From assembly GCF_004745645.1 (NCBI RefSeq), contig NZ_SRMB01000002.1:496001-560000 (forward strand): a stretch of DNA of 64,000 nucleotides. The letters are read 5' to 3'. Numbering within the stretch: the stretch's first letter is position 1; every line of letters begins with the position of its first letter. Position numbers and translations under genes: made by a program. Below the pieces are notes generated by a model. It was not told the origin of the DNA. It saw nothing but the letters and a program-made list of their open reading frames with translations, and ran no database searches. This DNA is from Hymenobacter metallicola. GTDB lineage: Bacteria; Bacteroidota; Bacteroidia; Cytophagales; Hymenobacteraceae. Below, piece after piece: positions 17,500-26,495 of the stretch.

Positions 17500-19965
17500 T
17501 TACTTCTGCACCAGCACCTTGGTAGAAATTACATCGGCGGCACTGCCGAGGCTAACCTGGTAGAGGCCATTGGCCAGCTTGCTCAGATCCACGGGCAAAT
17601 CGACCTGGCCGGCCGCAGCCGACACGATCTGACGGGATACGACCTGGCCCAGGCTGTTGCGTACGAGCAGCTCCAGACCCGAAGCAGGCTTAACGAACGT
17701 AGCGCGCAGGTGCGACAAGCCGGTGCTCGGGTTAGGATACAGGCTCAGGCCGCCAGTGGCTTTCAAGTCGGCCGCGACGCCGGTCACGACTTGCACGTTC
17801 ACATTGTCGATAGCCCAGCCCCAACCGAAAGAGCCGGGGTCGGCAAAGAGGCGGAAGCGCAGACGCACCACGTCGCCGGGCGCAAACTTTTGCTGCAGGC
17901 CGAAGGAATGAGGCGTAAACAGGTCGGCCGTGCCTACCGCCGTAGAATTGCTGTTGGCCTGGCTGCTGTTCCAGGCGGCCAGCCAGTTGGGGCGTAGGCG
18001 GGAATCGTAACCGTCGGCCAGGGGCACCCAAGTGGCACCATTGTCCTTGCTGCCTTCGACGACCACATAATCGTAGAAATCGGGGGTACCAAACACGCTG
18101 CCGGGCTCACCGGGCTCGACGAGCACCACCTCATCAAACGACAGCACCTGCGGGCTCGACTGAACCGTAATTGGCACCAACATCTGGTAAATCAGGGTGG
18201 TATCGTTGGAGTACGCGTGGTCGGAGTGAATGGCCGGGTTGCTAAAGCCCGTGGGCTGGGCAACGGAGAAACCCTCGCCCACGAAGTCGAGCGGCGCGGG
18301 GTTGTTCAGGTTGTTGCTGTAGGCGGCCTGGGCTGGCTTGAAGCTGACCACGTTGAGCACACTGGTACCCGAGCCCGGCAGAGCCGTTTGATTGGCATTG
18401 GCGGCCGCGTCGCGCACTACCACGCGGTAGTTGATAACATCACCGGCCACGAGCGGACCGGCGCTGGTGTTGAACGTACCCACGAAGTTGTTGCTAGTGC
18501 CCTGGCGCGTGAGCTGAATCGGGGTGCGGGGAGTCCCGTTCACCGTCCATTCTACTTGGGCCACTCCTACGCCCACGTTGTCGGTAGCCTGCACCAGGAT
18601 CTGGTAGGGCAGCTTATCAGCGAAAACATAGGTAATCGGCTTGTGGCTCACCACGGGAGCCGTGGCGTCGGGGCCAACCACGAAGGAATAGCGAGCCAGG
18701 GTGCTCACGTTGGGTTGGAACGCGGCCGGCGCGGTATATGTGCGGCCGGTTTCGTTGTCGGCGGCGGCAATGTAGTAGCTCACCGTATGGTTAAGCCCGG
18801 GGTTCTGGATAATGCCCTGGTAAGTGGTGCCGCCCGTGCTGGTCATTACAACTGTCGTCAGCGGGCCGTTGTCGATGGCATAGAAGAGCTTTACCGAACC
18901 GGGCGTAATCGTACCGTCGCTGATAATGGAGGCGTTGACGGTGTAGTTCTGCGCCGTTTCCGTGTCCGGGAGCTTGGTGTGGCGAATGGCAGTGTTGAAC
19001 CAGCCCATTTCGTCGAACATGCGCAACGTGATGGGGCCGGGGTTGTGCATGGCTTCGGCCGAGCCAATGCTGGGCGTCATCAGCGAGTTGATGTCGCCGG
19101 CCGTGTAGGTGGCCTCGTTCAGGTGCGAAATACTGGAGCCGCTCGAGTACGTGGCCGGCGCGTAGATGCGGGGCCGTTGGCCACCATTCACGGCCTTGGC
19201 CAGGTTGCTGTTGAAATACACATTGCCGCTGGTGAACTGAGCGCCCAGGGCTGTCGATGCGTTGGGGAAAACCTTGTTATTGACCAGAGGAGAGCCGGCC
19301 TGGTTTTCCAGATACGTGCTGAAGATGGAAGGTGGGATGCTGTAAGAACCCGCGCCCCCGCTGTAGCTGGTGCTGGCAATAAAGCCCAGGCCGTGGCCCA
19401 GCTCGTGCAGTACCACCGATACCAGGTCGTGCTTACCGGCGGGTACGTTGCCGTCGGTGCCGTAGTACCAGTTGAAGGTACTGCTGAAGCGGGCGTTGAT
19501 ATCGGGCAGGTTGGCGCCGTTGAGCTCCTGGCCGGTAATTTTCTCGGCCAGGGCTACCGGGTACGATACGCCGCTACGAGTAGCACCGCTTATATCGTTG
19601 TAATAGGCCGTGGCCCCGGCTGAGCCGAGTACGCCGGTGCCCAGGGGCGTCCAGGTGGCCTGCACATGGATAGTCACCGGCGACACGAGCAGGGACTCCC
19701 ATATTTCAACGGCGTGCTGGAAGGCAGCCTGCGCCTCGGGTGAGAAGCCGGTATAGGTCACTTCAATGTTGGCGGCCGTGCTGCGGCGCCGGCCCGTACG
19801 CTGCTGCTCCAGGTAAGCAGCGGGCAGCTCGAGCTTGGTATGCATATCCTCGGCCCGACCGTAGCAAACAGTCGTTGGGGACGGAGCCGATACTTTCACG
19901 AAAGTTTGGGCCTGGCCTGGCAGCCAAGCAGCTACCAACGCTGGCAGCAAGAGTAGTTTTTTCAT
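17500..19965 (-). CDS. Secreted zinc metalloprotease with T9SS type A sorting tail
   Basis: 821 residues from ATG 19965. After a signal peptide (MKKLLLLPALVAAWLPGQAQ) comes a catalytic domain with HELGHGLGF at 187-195. Further on, SHLNE and SLMTP may supply the third zinc ligand and the Met-turn. Two beta-sandwich regions follow (TVNASIISDGTITPGSVKLF and TAPVVSHKPITYVF) and then a jelly-roll-like domain. The last 80 residues (LSLYPNPSTGLSHLRA ... NGLYQVSLGS) form a T9SS sorting domain. It should degrade proteins or peptides outside the cell. The motif is a zincin HExxH but lacks the third His at the classical +6 spacing, so the subfamily is not one of the standard metzincins. Confidence 0.87.
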   Translation of the reverse strand: MKKLLLLPALVAAWLPGQAQTFVKVSAPSPTTVCYGRAEDMHTKLELPAAYLEQQRTGRRRSTAANIEVTYTGFSPEAQAAFQHAVEIWESLLVSPVTIHVQATWTPLGTGVLGSAGATAYYNDISGATRSGVSYPVALAEKITGQELNGANLPDINARFSSTFNWYYGTDGNVPAGKHDLVSVVLHELGHGLGFIASTSYSGGAGSYSIPPSIFSTYLENQAGSPLVNNKVFPNASTALGAQFTSGNVYFNSNLAKAVNGGQRPRIYAPATYSSGSSISHLNEATYTAGDINSLMTPSIGSAEAMHNPGPITLRMFDEMGWFNTAIRHTKLPDTETAQNYTVNASIISDGTITPGSVKLFYAIDNGPLTTVVMTSTGGTTYQGIIQNPGLNHTVSYYIAAADNETGRTYTAPAAFQPNVSTLARYSFVVGPDATAPVVSHKPITYVFADKLPYQILVQATDNVGVGVAQVEWTVNGTPRTPIQLTRQGTSNNFVGTFNTSAGPLVAGDVINYRVVVRDAAANANQTALPGSGTSVLNVVSFKPAQAAYSNNLNNPAPLDFVGEGFSVAQPTGFSNPAIHSDHAYSNDTTLIYQMLVPITVQSSPQVLSFDEVVLVEPGEPGSVFGTPDFYDYVVVEGSKDNGATWVPLADGYDSRLRPNWLAAWNSSQANSNSTAVGTADLFTPHSFGLQQKFAPGDVVRLRFRLFADPGSFGWGWAIDNVNVQVVTGVAADLKATGGLSLYPNPSTGLSHLRATFVKPASGLELLVRNSLGQVVSRQIVSAAAGQVDLPVDLSKLANGLYQVSLGSAADVISTKVLVQK

Positions 19966-20237
19966 CAAGGCAAAAAATATTAACAGTAGGTAAGAACTCT
20001 AAAGCTACGGCATTGAGGCTATTTACCCAAGTCTTGCCCCAACTAAGCCCCACACGGAGCGGATCTTACCAGCCGGCCGCTTTTATAGCCAAACGCAAGG
20101 TTGGTCCTGGGAAAACCAGTGCTGGTGTAATAAAATCGGGGGCGCTGCTGCTTCTGGCCAACTTGGCGCAGCGGTACGCAAAGGGCCCTTGTGTATTGCG
20201 GCATTATCTCACTGATCATTTTATTGACCAATAGAAA

Positions 20238-21473
20238 ATGATACCATCGAAAAGAATGAGGCATTTCTCCCGGGTGGCGTTGGCCCTCAGCCTGACGTCC
20301 CTGGGCCTGGTAAGTTGCGAGAAGCCAGAACTCGAAGTAGCTCCCGAAGCTACTGGCACAGCATCCAGCGCGCTCCGCAGCGCCAGCGACTCCGACCGTC
20401 TTGCCAGCGACTATCTAGCCTCTCTCACCGCCACGCTCACACGCATTGTTAGCGAAAACGCCGAGGCGAAGTACGTGCTGGGTGAGCTGGCGCTGAAGCG
20501 GTTCGACGGCGACTATGATGTAGCTTACAAGACCCTGCTGGAAGCGCGGGTCGGTGGGGAGAATTTCGCTTCTCTGCTTACGCAAGAAGGATTCGAGATT
20601 GAGCCTTTGGCAGCCGGGCTCACGGAACAGCAGGCCAACCGCCTGATTATTTCCATCCCGCTCAACATCGAAAACTGGGCAAGCGCCTCACAAATCAAGG
20701 GGACTTTCATTCCCGTGGGCGTGCGCGACTCTGAGCTCAAAGAGGTAACGGTCTACGATGCGAAGGGCAATACGGCCGCATTCTCACCCGATTTGGTGCC
20801 GCTGGAAGCCACGCTTTCCACGCGGGAAGATGAAGTAGAGTCGGCGGCTCCCTTTATCGTGACCAGTCTGGGCGAACGACTGGACGAGAATGGCCAGGTA
20901 CGGGTTGAGTTCACGCAAGCTTACCAGGAGCGGCTGCGCCTGGAGCAGGAAGCACTAGCCAATACGGCTGCTCGGGGTGGCGGCCGCGTCGAATATCTGC
21001 GCGGCATCAAGTGCGACCGGCTGAACGTCTACGAACCAGGGATTCGTGGCGAACCCGAATTCCGCATGTATGCGGCTAGCTCTTACAACAACAGCTTTTC
21101 CACCGGCTCACCGGTCGTGACTCCTTACACGATTCAGAACGGCACGCTGTTCACGGGTAAGCGTAAGAAATTCGACTACGGCTTCGACCCGAACGTGCAG
21201 CTCTTCACCTGGACCACCAGATTCTCAGACTTCTACACAGTGAAGTGGCTGGAAGAAGATGGTGGCCCCACGGTGACATTGACCCTGAATGCGGGTTATG
21301 AGAAGGACGGTATCAAGTTTGGAGGATCCACTACCGTTGATTTCTCCCGCTGGGAAAACGATGACATTGTGGGAGAGCAGTCCATTCATGTGCAGGATCA
21401 GGACTGGCGGTATTATATCTACTCCTACAACGGTCCAGACCCCTTGTTCCTGACCACAATGGAGTCGCGGTAA
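20238..21473 (+). CDS. Lipoprotein of unknown function
   Basis: 411 residues. A signal sequence ends in the lipobox LGLVSC, so the mature protein is lipid-anchored. The ATG at 20238 is used; 20256 (MRHFSRVALAL) would serve equally well. The first third is helical and rich in Glu and Ala, the middle holds LREDEVESAAPF-like segments, and the C-terminal half (TPYTIQNGTLFTGKRKKFDYGF ... VTLTLNAGYEKDG) looks like beta-strands of a compact domain. No known domain or catalytic motif is recognised. It lies 190 bases before the pseudo-trypsin gene on the same strand, which may indicate a shared role. No function is proposed. Confidence 0.78.
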   Translation: MIPSKRMRHFSRVALALSLTSLGLVSCEKPELEVAPEATGTASSALRSASDSDRLASDYLASLTATLTRIVSENAEAKYVLGELALKRFDGDYDVAYKTLLEARVGGENFASLLTQEGFEIEPLAAGLTEQQANRLIISIPLNIENWASASQIKGTFIPVGVRDSELKEVTVYDAKGNTAAFSPDLVPLEATLSTREDEVESAAPFIVTSLGERLDENGQVRVEFTQAYQERLRLEQEALANTAARGGGRVEYLRGIKCDRLNVYEPGIRGEPEFRMYAASSYNNSFSTGSPVVTPYTIQNGTLFTGKRKKFDYGFDPNVQLFTWTTRFSDFYTVKWLEEDGGPTVTLTLNAGYEKDGIKFGGSTTVDFSRWENDDIVGEQSIHVQDQDWRYYIYSYNGPDPLFLTTMESR

Positions 21474-21664
21474 GTACCGCTGGCCTCGCCGCAGGCGGCC
21501 CCACCAGCAGCTCACCCGGCTTAGATTCGCCCGGGCAGGTGCAGCTGGTGGGGCCAGAGGCCTGAAAGGAGCCCCTAACCACCCGCTGGCTAGTTCTGTA
21601 TCTATCAGCAAGTTACAAATTCAATAGCGTCTATTTACTCGCCTTATCCTCTTTTCAGCTACCC

Positions 21665-23074
21665 ATGAAATTCTTTACGTTTGTAGTGCTTTGGTGTCTG
21701 CTGGCCGTGCAGGCCGTCGCTCAGGACTTCATTTCTCAGTCTGCCGAGGAGCCTAATAAGGCTTTGATTATTGGAGGGCAGCCCATTGCTATCAGCCAGG
21801 CACCCTGGACGGTATCGGTGAAAAGCAATCTGCATTCCAACCCAAACTACCAGCCTATCGGGGGTGGCTCTATTGTGGAGCCCCGTTGGATTCTGACCTC
21901 GGCTAGCGCCCTGATTGGTCAGTCGGCCGCGAACCTGCAGATTCGCGCCGGCGCCACCGATCAGGCTACGGGCGGGCAACTGGTGCAGGTAGCTCAGATT
22001 ATCCGCCACCCCGGCTTTAATGCTTCGACCTTCGAAAACGACATTGCCCTACTGCAACTCAGCACTCCGCTTCTATTCAACGCGGACGTTAAGTTGATTA
22101 AATACGCCTCCCCGGCGACACTGCCCGATAACCTGATGAACGCCGGTGTTTCGGCTTCCCTCTTGGGCTGGGGCGCCACTGTTGATGGGAGTTATACCGT
22201 TACCAATCAGCTTCGTAAGGCAGATATGTCCATCATTTCCAATCTAGATGCTAATAACCGCAACCAGGGCAACGTACCCTTCCCCGGCCCCCCCGTGCCC
22301 CTGGTATCAGCGAACATGATTGCCGTGTTCCAGTCGGGTAAAGGCGCCGGCAACCTCGACGGCGGCGGGCCGATGGTTATTTACAACGGCACGGAGCCCG
22401 TGCTGGCCGGCTGCTCGAGCTGGAGCCGCGACCCGCGCGACCAGTACCCCAGCATCTGCACCCGCATCAAAAATTACGCATCCTGGCTGCAGGGTCTGCT
22501 GCCCGCCCCGCTCACGGTGAGTGTCAGCAGCAACGTGGTACCCCAGCTCGACGACGCGGTTAGAGTCGATTTCTACGCCGGTGGCCTGGGCGGTGTGCCC
22601 CCTTACACCTACCTCTGGACTGCTGACATCCGCACCGGTACGGGCCCCTGGGGAATTTCGCGTAACGGCGGCTCGCAGTTCTCCATCAGCGGCGGCCACC
22701 CCGACAATGCCGACCAAATCTGCGCAATCGTGCGGGTAACGGACGCCAGCAACCAGGTGATTGAAGCCCGCAGCTGCGGCAACCAGGCTGAAACTTCCCG
22801 GACGGCCATTACCACGTACCCCAACCCGGCCGATACCTACCTGGAAATCAGAACGGCCGAAGCCGCTCAAAAGACCACCCGGCGCACGGCCACCACGCCA
22901 GTCGCCCAGGCGCACATCAACCTATACGATGCCCAGGGTGTGCTCAAATACTCAGGCACCACCCAGAATGGCCTCCTGAAGCTTGACAGCAGCACGCTGC
23001 CGCAGGGTATCTACCACCTGCAACTCAGCCAGGGCAATGCTGTTTCTACCCGTCAAATTGTTATTCGTCACTAG
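21665..23074 (+). CDS. Secreted trypsin-fold protein lacking catalytic His and Ser, with T9SS sorting tail
   Basis: 469 residues: signal peptide to about residue 20, then a chymotrypsin-fold domain (35-280) beginning IIGGQPIAISQAPW. The block equivalent to WVLTAAHC reads WILTSASA (75-82), so catalytic His57 is Ser81. The Asp in ENDIALL (126) is kept. The block equivalent to GDSGGP reads LDGGGP (231-236), so catalytic Ser195 is Gly233. The triad is therefore broken and the protein is predicted to be a non-proteolytic binder. A T9SS sorting domain (ITTYPNPADTYLEI ... QGIYHLQL) closes it. Upstream is an unknown lipoprotein. The fold is clear; the biological role is unknown. Confidence 0.9.
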   Translation: MKFFTFVVLWCLLAVQAVAQDFISQSAEEPNKALIIGGQPIAISQAPWTVSVKSNLHSNPNYQPIGGGSIVEPRWILTSASALIGQSAANLQIRAGATDQATGGQLVQVAQIIRHPGFNASTFENDIALLQLSTPLLFNADVKLIKYASPATLPDNLMNAGVSASLLGWGATVDGSYTVTNQLRKADMSIISNLDANNRNQGNVPFPGPPVPLVSANMIAVFQSGKGAGNLDGGGPMVIYNGTEPVLAGCSSWSRDPRDQYPSICTRIKNYASWLQGLLPAPLTVSVSSNVVPQLDDAVRVDFYAGGLGGVPPYTYLWTADIRTGTGPWGISRNGGSQFSISGGHPDNADQICAIVRVTDASNQVIEARSCGNQAETSRTAITTYPNPADTYLEIRTAEAAQKTTRRTATTPVAQAHINLYDAQGVLKYSGTTQNGLLKLDSSTLPQGIYHLQLSQGNAVSTRQIVIRH

Positions 23075-23132
23075 CACGCCCGGCCTGACCGCCAAGGTTC
23101 AGCTCCGCTGACGATTCTGCTACCCCCCTTCA

Positions 23133-23171
23133 AAAAAAGTCCGTCTGGCTTTGTGCCGGCCGGGCTTTTTT
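23133..23171 (+). terminator. Rho-independent terminator
   Basis: An A-run followed by GTCCG pairs with CGGGC and a T-run (11 pairs, one G-U) across a 17-base loop. It closes the pseudo-trypsin transcript. Confidence 0.75.
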
Positions 23172-23208
23172 GTTGTTCCCCATCGGCCGACTCATTACTT
23201 TTCAATCT

Positions 23209-23646
23209 ATGCCAACCTCTTTTACGCCTGCTGCCCACGATACCGCACTGCTTGCCTTGCGACCCACCGTTGGGGCGGAGCTTCCGAACGAGCCGGATGC
23301 TTCCGCCGGTGACTTTCTGCACCGCACGCTACGGCCCGTGCTCAAACTGCAGAATCAGGTGCTGCTGGCGCTGGTGGCCGACTTTGTGCGGGAGCACCAC
23401 ATTGGTTTTCAGGAACGCAGCGCCATTGAGCAGCAGCGGCTGGTGGCCGAGTTGCTGGGGCGCAATGTAAAGCTGCGCTACACTATTATCGGCTCCGTAA
23501 TAGGGTTGTTTACGCAGGCTGAACACCAGTTTTACCGTCAGCACCGGTCCGAAATCAACCGCCGGGTTCTGGAGCTGACTACCCAGCGGGTGCAAAGCCA
23601 GCTGGCCGAGCTAACCGAACTGCTGACCACTGCGGGCAAGGGCTGA
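23209..23646 (+). CDS. Helical protein of unknown function cotranscribed with a J-domain gene
   Basis: 145 residues from ATG 23209; the in-frame TTG at 23170 lies in the terminator and was not used. The sequence is mostly amphipathic helix (HRTLRPVLKLQNQVLLALVADFV, then QQRLVAELLGRNVKLRY) with Arg and Glu spread through it and no membrane segment or signal. The stop codon (TGA) overlaps the ATG of the J-domain gene by one base, which points to translational coupling and perhaps physical interaction, for instance as the client or adaptor of that J protein. No known family is recognised. Confidence 0.72.
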   Translation: MPTSFTPAAHDTALLALRPTVGAELPNEPDASAGDFLHRTLRPVLKLQNQVLLALVADFVREHHIGFQERSAIEQQRLVAELLGRNVKLRYTIIGSVIGLFTQAEHQFYRQHRSEINRRVLELTTQRVQSQLAELTELLTTAGKG

Positions 23647-24434
23647 TGATGCAAACCCACTACCGCACGCTGGGAGTTGAGGAGCAGGCGACGCCCGATG
23701 AAATTCGCCGGGCCTACCGCAAACTGGTGCTGCTGACCCACCCCGACCGCACCACCGACCCAACCGCCCACCAGCAGTTCCTGCTCATCAACGAAGCCTA
23801 TGACGTGCTCAGTAATCCCGCCCGCCGCCGGGGCTACGATGCGCTATTGGCAGCCCTGCGGAGTCCGGCCCGCCCGGTAGTTACGGCTCCGCCCCCGCCG
23901 GCTGCGGCGCGGCCTAGGCCTCCTTTCACCACCGTAAAGCCCTCCCGCCGCTTCCGGGGCAAGCCCATCGACTTCAGCCCGTATCAGCGCCCCATTCGGT
24001 TGTGGGGTAAAATTCTGGTGCTGCTGGGGCTGCTTGTCTTTGTCGACTATTATGGCTTCACCTATACCACTACCGCCGAGTTGATCAATACCACTATTTA
24101 CGATAGTGGGGCAGATACCTATGTGGTTCGGACGAGCAAAGGCCGTTTTTTAACCTGGGAAGACCCCACGGCCACCACCGCCGTGTTTCGACCCGGGGAA
24201 CCCCTACGGCTGGACGTTTCCCTGCTCTTCCGCTTTATTCGCGGGGCCCGGTCGGCGGCTGGCCCGGCGCTGCCCGTGCTGTTCCGCCATCAGGCCTTGT
24301 TCTTTTTTGCCGGCCTGCTGCTCGTCTCCGCCGGGCTTACCCAAGGCCGCATCCTGGGCGACGCGGGCCGGGTAAACGCGGCCATTTTTGCCACGAGTTT
24401 TGCCGTGCTGGTCCTGATGATGATTCGGATCTAA
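23646..24434 (+). CDS. Membrane-bound J-domain protein
   Basis: 262 residues. Residues 3-70 form a J domain with the invariant HPD motif in TLLTHPDRTT-like sequence (LVLLTHPDRTTD) and FLLINEAYDVLSNPARR. It should stimulate a DnaK-type Hsp70 ATPase. A proline-rich linker leads to membrane segments near 122-145, 210-235 and 240-260, so the J domain faces the cytoplasm while the rest is in the membrane. The zinc and client-binding domains of DnaJ are missing. Coupled to the upstream helical protein gene (1-base overlap). The membrane topology is predicted from hydrophobicity only. Confidence 0.85.
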   Translation: MMQTHYRTLGVEEQATPDEIRRAYRKLVLLTHPDRTTDPTAHQQFLLINEAYDVLSNPARRRGYDALLAALRSPARPVVTAPPPPAAARPRPPFTTVKPSRRFRGKPIDFSPYQRPIRLWGKILVLLGLLVFVDYYGFTYTTTAELINTTIYDSGADTYVVRTSKGRFLTWEDPTATTAVFRPGEPLRLDVSLLFRFIRGARSAAGPALPVLFRHQALFFFAGLLLVSAGLTQGRILGDAGRVNAAIFATSFAVLVLMMIRI

Positions 24435-24447
24435 CTTCTGATGCAAA

Positions 24448-24480
24448 AAAAGGCCGGCCATTATACAATGGCCGGCCTTG
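24448..24480. terminator. Bidirectional terminator
   Basis: A 13-bp stem of AAGGCCGGCCATT type around a 4-base loop, with A-residues before and T-residues after, separates the convergent J-domain and TerC genes. Confidence 0.85.
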
Positions 24481-24500
24481 CTCTTCGGTAGCACCCCGCT

Positions 24501-25268
24501 TTAGTCGTACTGCGACTCGCGCAGCTGCACCGGCGGCGACTTCTTGCGCAGACGCATGTTCATCAGCTCCACAATCAGGGAGAAGAACATGGCGAAGTAG
24601 ATGTAGCCTTTCTCGATTTCCTTGTGGAAGGATTCCATCACCAGCATCACCCCAATCATAATCAGGAACGACAGGGCTAGCATTTTGATGGTCGGGTTGC
24701 GGTTCACAAAGTCGCTGACCACGCCCGAGAAGACCAGCATCACGCCCATCGACAGAATCACGGCCAGAATCATGATCAGCACATTGTCGACCAGGCCCAC
24801 GGCCGTCAGAATAGAGTCGAAGCTGAAAACAATGTCGATAAGCACAATCTGCACGATGATGCGGCCCATGGACGTGTAGGTGGGCGTAGCGCCCTCGTGC
24901 TCTTCCTCGCCCTGCAGCTTGGTATGAATCTCCGTGGTGCTCTTGCCAATCAGAAACAAGCCCCCGATGAGCAGGATAATGTCGCGGCCCGTGACGCCGA
25001 AATCGTGGGAAGCCCAGGGCACGTCGATGGAGAACAGCGGATCTTTCAGGCCCACAATCCACGAAATGCTCATCAGCAGGCCAATGCGGATCAACAGAGC
25101 CAGCACCAGCCCGATGGTACGGCCGCGCTTCTGCTGCGCCGGGTCGAGCCGGTTGACGACGATGGAAATAAAGATAATGTTGTCGATACCCAGCACGATT
25201 TCCATAAACGTGAGGGTGAGCAAACTCACCCACGCTTCGGCGCTGGCGAAAACAGAAAAGTCGAACAT
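24501..25268 (-). CDS. TerC family integral membrane protein
   Basis: 255 residues with about seven membrane segments. The conserved acidic patch in TLTFMEIVLGIDNIIFI (first segments) and DIVFSFDSILTAVGL (middle) defines TerC/Alx proteins, which export manganese or protect from metal stress. Two charged cytoplasmic loops are visible, one with QGEEEHEGATP. Such proteins in other bacteria are controlled by manganese riboswitches; I could not identify one here. The gene is complete and stands alone on the minus strand. Confidence 0.93.
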   Translation of the reverse strand: MFDFSVFASAEAWVSLLTLTFMEIVLGIDNIIFISIVVNRLDPAQQKRGRTIGLVLALLIRIGLLMSISWIVGLKDPLFSIDVPWASHDFGVTGRDIILLIGGLFLIGKSTTEIHTKLQGEEEHEGATPTYTSMGRIIVQIVLIDIVFSFDSILTAVGLVDNVLIMILAVILSMGVMLVFSGVVSDFVNRNPTIKMLALSFLIMIGVMLVMESFHKEIEKGYIYFAMFFSLIVELMNMRLRKKSPPVQLRESQYD

Positions 25269-25346
25269 GAGGAACGAGGCGAAGGTGGTAAGGATAGAAC
25301 AAACGTGGACCGCACGGGGCGGCGGCCCGCCCAGGCCAGGAGCCCG

Positions 25347-25841
25347 TTATTTCATGTTCACAAACTGCAGCGGCTGACCAACCTCAGCCGATTTTTGGCG
25401 CAGCAGGGCAATAACCTGCTGCAGCTCATCAATCTTCTTGGACGACACCCGGATTTGCTCGTCCTGGGTTTGGGCGTCGACTTTGATTTTGCTGTCCTTG
25501 ATGAGCTTCATGATTTTGCGGCTGGCTTCCTTGTCGATACCGGCGCGCACCTTGATGGTTTTCTTAACCAAGGCCCCGGCGGGCTGCTCCTCGGCCGAGA
25601 AGTCGAGGCAGGTACCGTCGAGGCCCTGCTTTACCACCCGCCCCAGCAGAATATCTTCCAGCGCCTTCACCCGCATCGAGTTTTCGGAGCTCAGCAGAAT
25701 GGTATTGGCCTTTTTATCGAGCTCGATACCGCCCTTGGTGTCGCGCAGGTCGTAGCGGGTTTGCAGCTCTTTTTTGGCCGTGTTTACCGCGTTTTCCAGG
25801 GTTTGGGGGTCTACTTTGCTTACGATGTCGAAAGAAGGCAT
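25347..25841 (-). CDS. yajQ: YajQ family cyclic di-GMP/nucleotide-binding protein
   Basis: 164 residues, matching family size. The N-terminus MPSFDIVSKVD, the middle TRYDLRDTKGGIEL and the C-terminal QDEQIRVSSKKIDELQ are family signatures. YajQ proteins consist of two ferredoxin-like domains and bind nucleotides or cyclic di-GMP in some species; their role in Bacteroidota is not established. A -7 box lies at 25938-25945. The gene is complete and about 80 bases from terC, so the two could be cotranscribed. Confidence 0.93.
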   Translation of the reverse strand: MPSFDIVSKVDPQTLENAVNTAKKELQTRYDLRDTKGGIELDKKANTILLSSENSMRVKALEDILLGRVVKQGLDGTCLDFSAEEQPAGALVKKTIKVRAGIDKEASRKIMKLIKDSKIKVDAQTQDEQIRVSSKKIDELQQVIALLRQKSAEVGQPLQFVNMK

Positions 25842-25937
25842 AGTCGTTTAGTTGGGTGAGTGGGTGGCCGCCACAATCCGCGGTTTACTACCTGGGCCGG
25901 CAGCCAAAGCCCGGTCTTTGCGTACGCAGATGGGGCG

Positions 25938-25945
25938 CAAAAGTA
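25938..25945 (-). promoter_or_regulatory. -7 element upstream of yajQ
   Basis: The minus strand reads TACTTTTG, an exact TAnnTTTG match about 97 bases before the yajQ start. No TTG lies at the usual distance, so it is supported by one element only. Confidence 0.45.
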
Positions 25946-26024
25946 TCAAATGCGCACGGCAACCCACGCACAATTTCGGTAGGCATTGCCCAAATTGCGC
26001 GCTCTAGCTCTTCCCCACGCTCCG

Positions 26025-26462
26025 ATGCCCGTTCGCCCGCCCCACTCCCCTGCCGACTTCGCCGCCTACTACCAACTGCGCTACGAGGTGCTGCGCCAAC
26101 CCTGGAACCAGCCCCTGGGCTCCGAGCGGGCCGACGACGACGCGGCCCCCAGCACAGTACACGCGTTGTTCACGGCCGAGGATGGCGCCGTAGCCGGCGT
26201 AGCTCGGCTTCACCCCTGTGGGCCCGGGCAGGCGCAGGTGCGCTACATGGCGGTGCACCCCGACTACCAGGGCCAGGGCATTGGGGCCGCGCTGCTACAG
26301 TATCTGGAAGAAGCCGCCCGCCGCCAAGGCCTGGCCGAGTGCATCCTACACGCCCGGGAGGCTGCCGTGCCTTTCTACACGCGCCAGGGCTATCAGCTGG
26401 TGGCTCCCTCGCACACGCTGTTTGGCAGTATTCCGCACTTTCTGATGCGTAAAGAACTCTAA
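26025..26462 (+). CDS. GNAT family N-acetyltransferase
   Basis: 145 residues from ATG 26025; an in-frame TTG at 25986 adds no conserved residues. The acetyl-CoA pyrophosphate loop QGQGIGAAL, the preceding strand VRYMAVHPDYQ, and the closing AVPFYTRQGYQLV helix are typical of the fold. The N-terminal DFAAYYQLRYEVLRQPW segment resembles the ElaA/GNAT proteins that act on small amines or cysteine. Substrate is unknown. It lies alone between divergent yajQ and convergent DUF962 genes. Confidence 0.9.
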   Translation: MPVRPPHSPADFAAYYQLRYEVLRQPWNQPLGSERADDDAAPSTVHALFTAEDGAVAGVARLHPCGPGQAQVRYMAVHPDYQGQGIGAALLQYLEEAARRQGLAECILHAREAAVPFYTRQGYQLVAPSHTLFGSIPHFLMRKEL

Positions 26463-26495
26463 GCCGGCCGGGGCAGCAACGGGCCTGGAGTAGGC

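Noticed and set aside
23209..24434. Toxin-antitoxin pair
   Set aside because: The overlap of two small genes suggested it, but the second is a J-domain membrane protein and no toxin motif is present.
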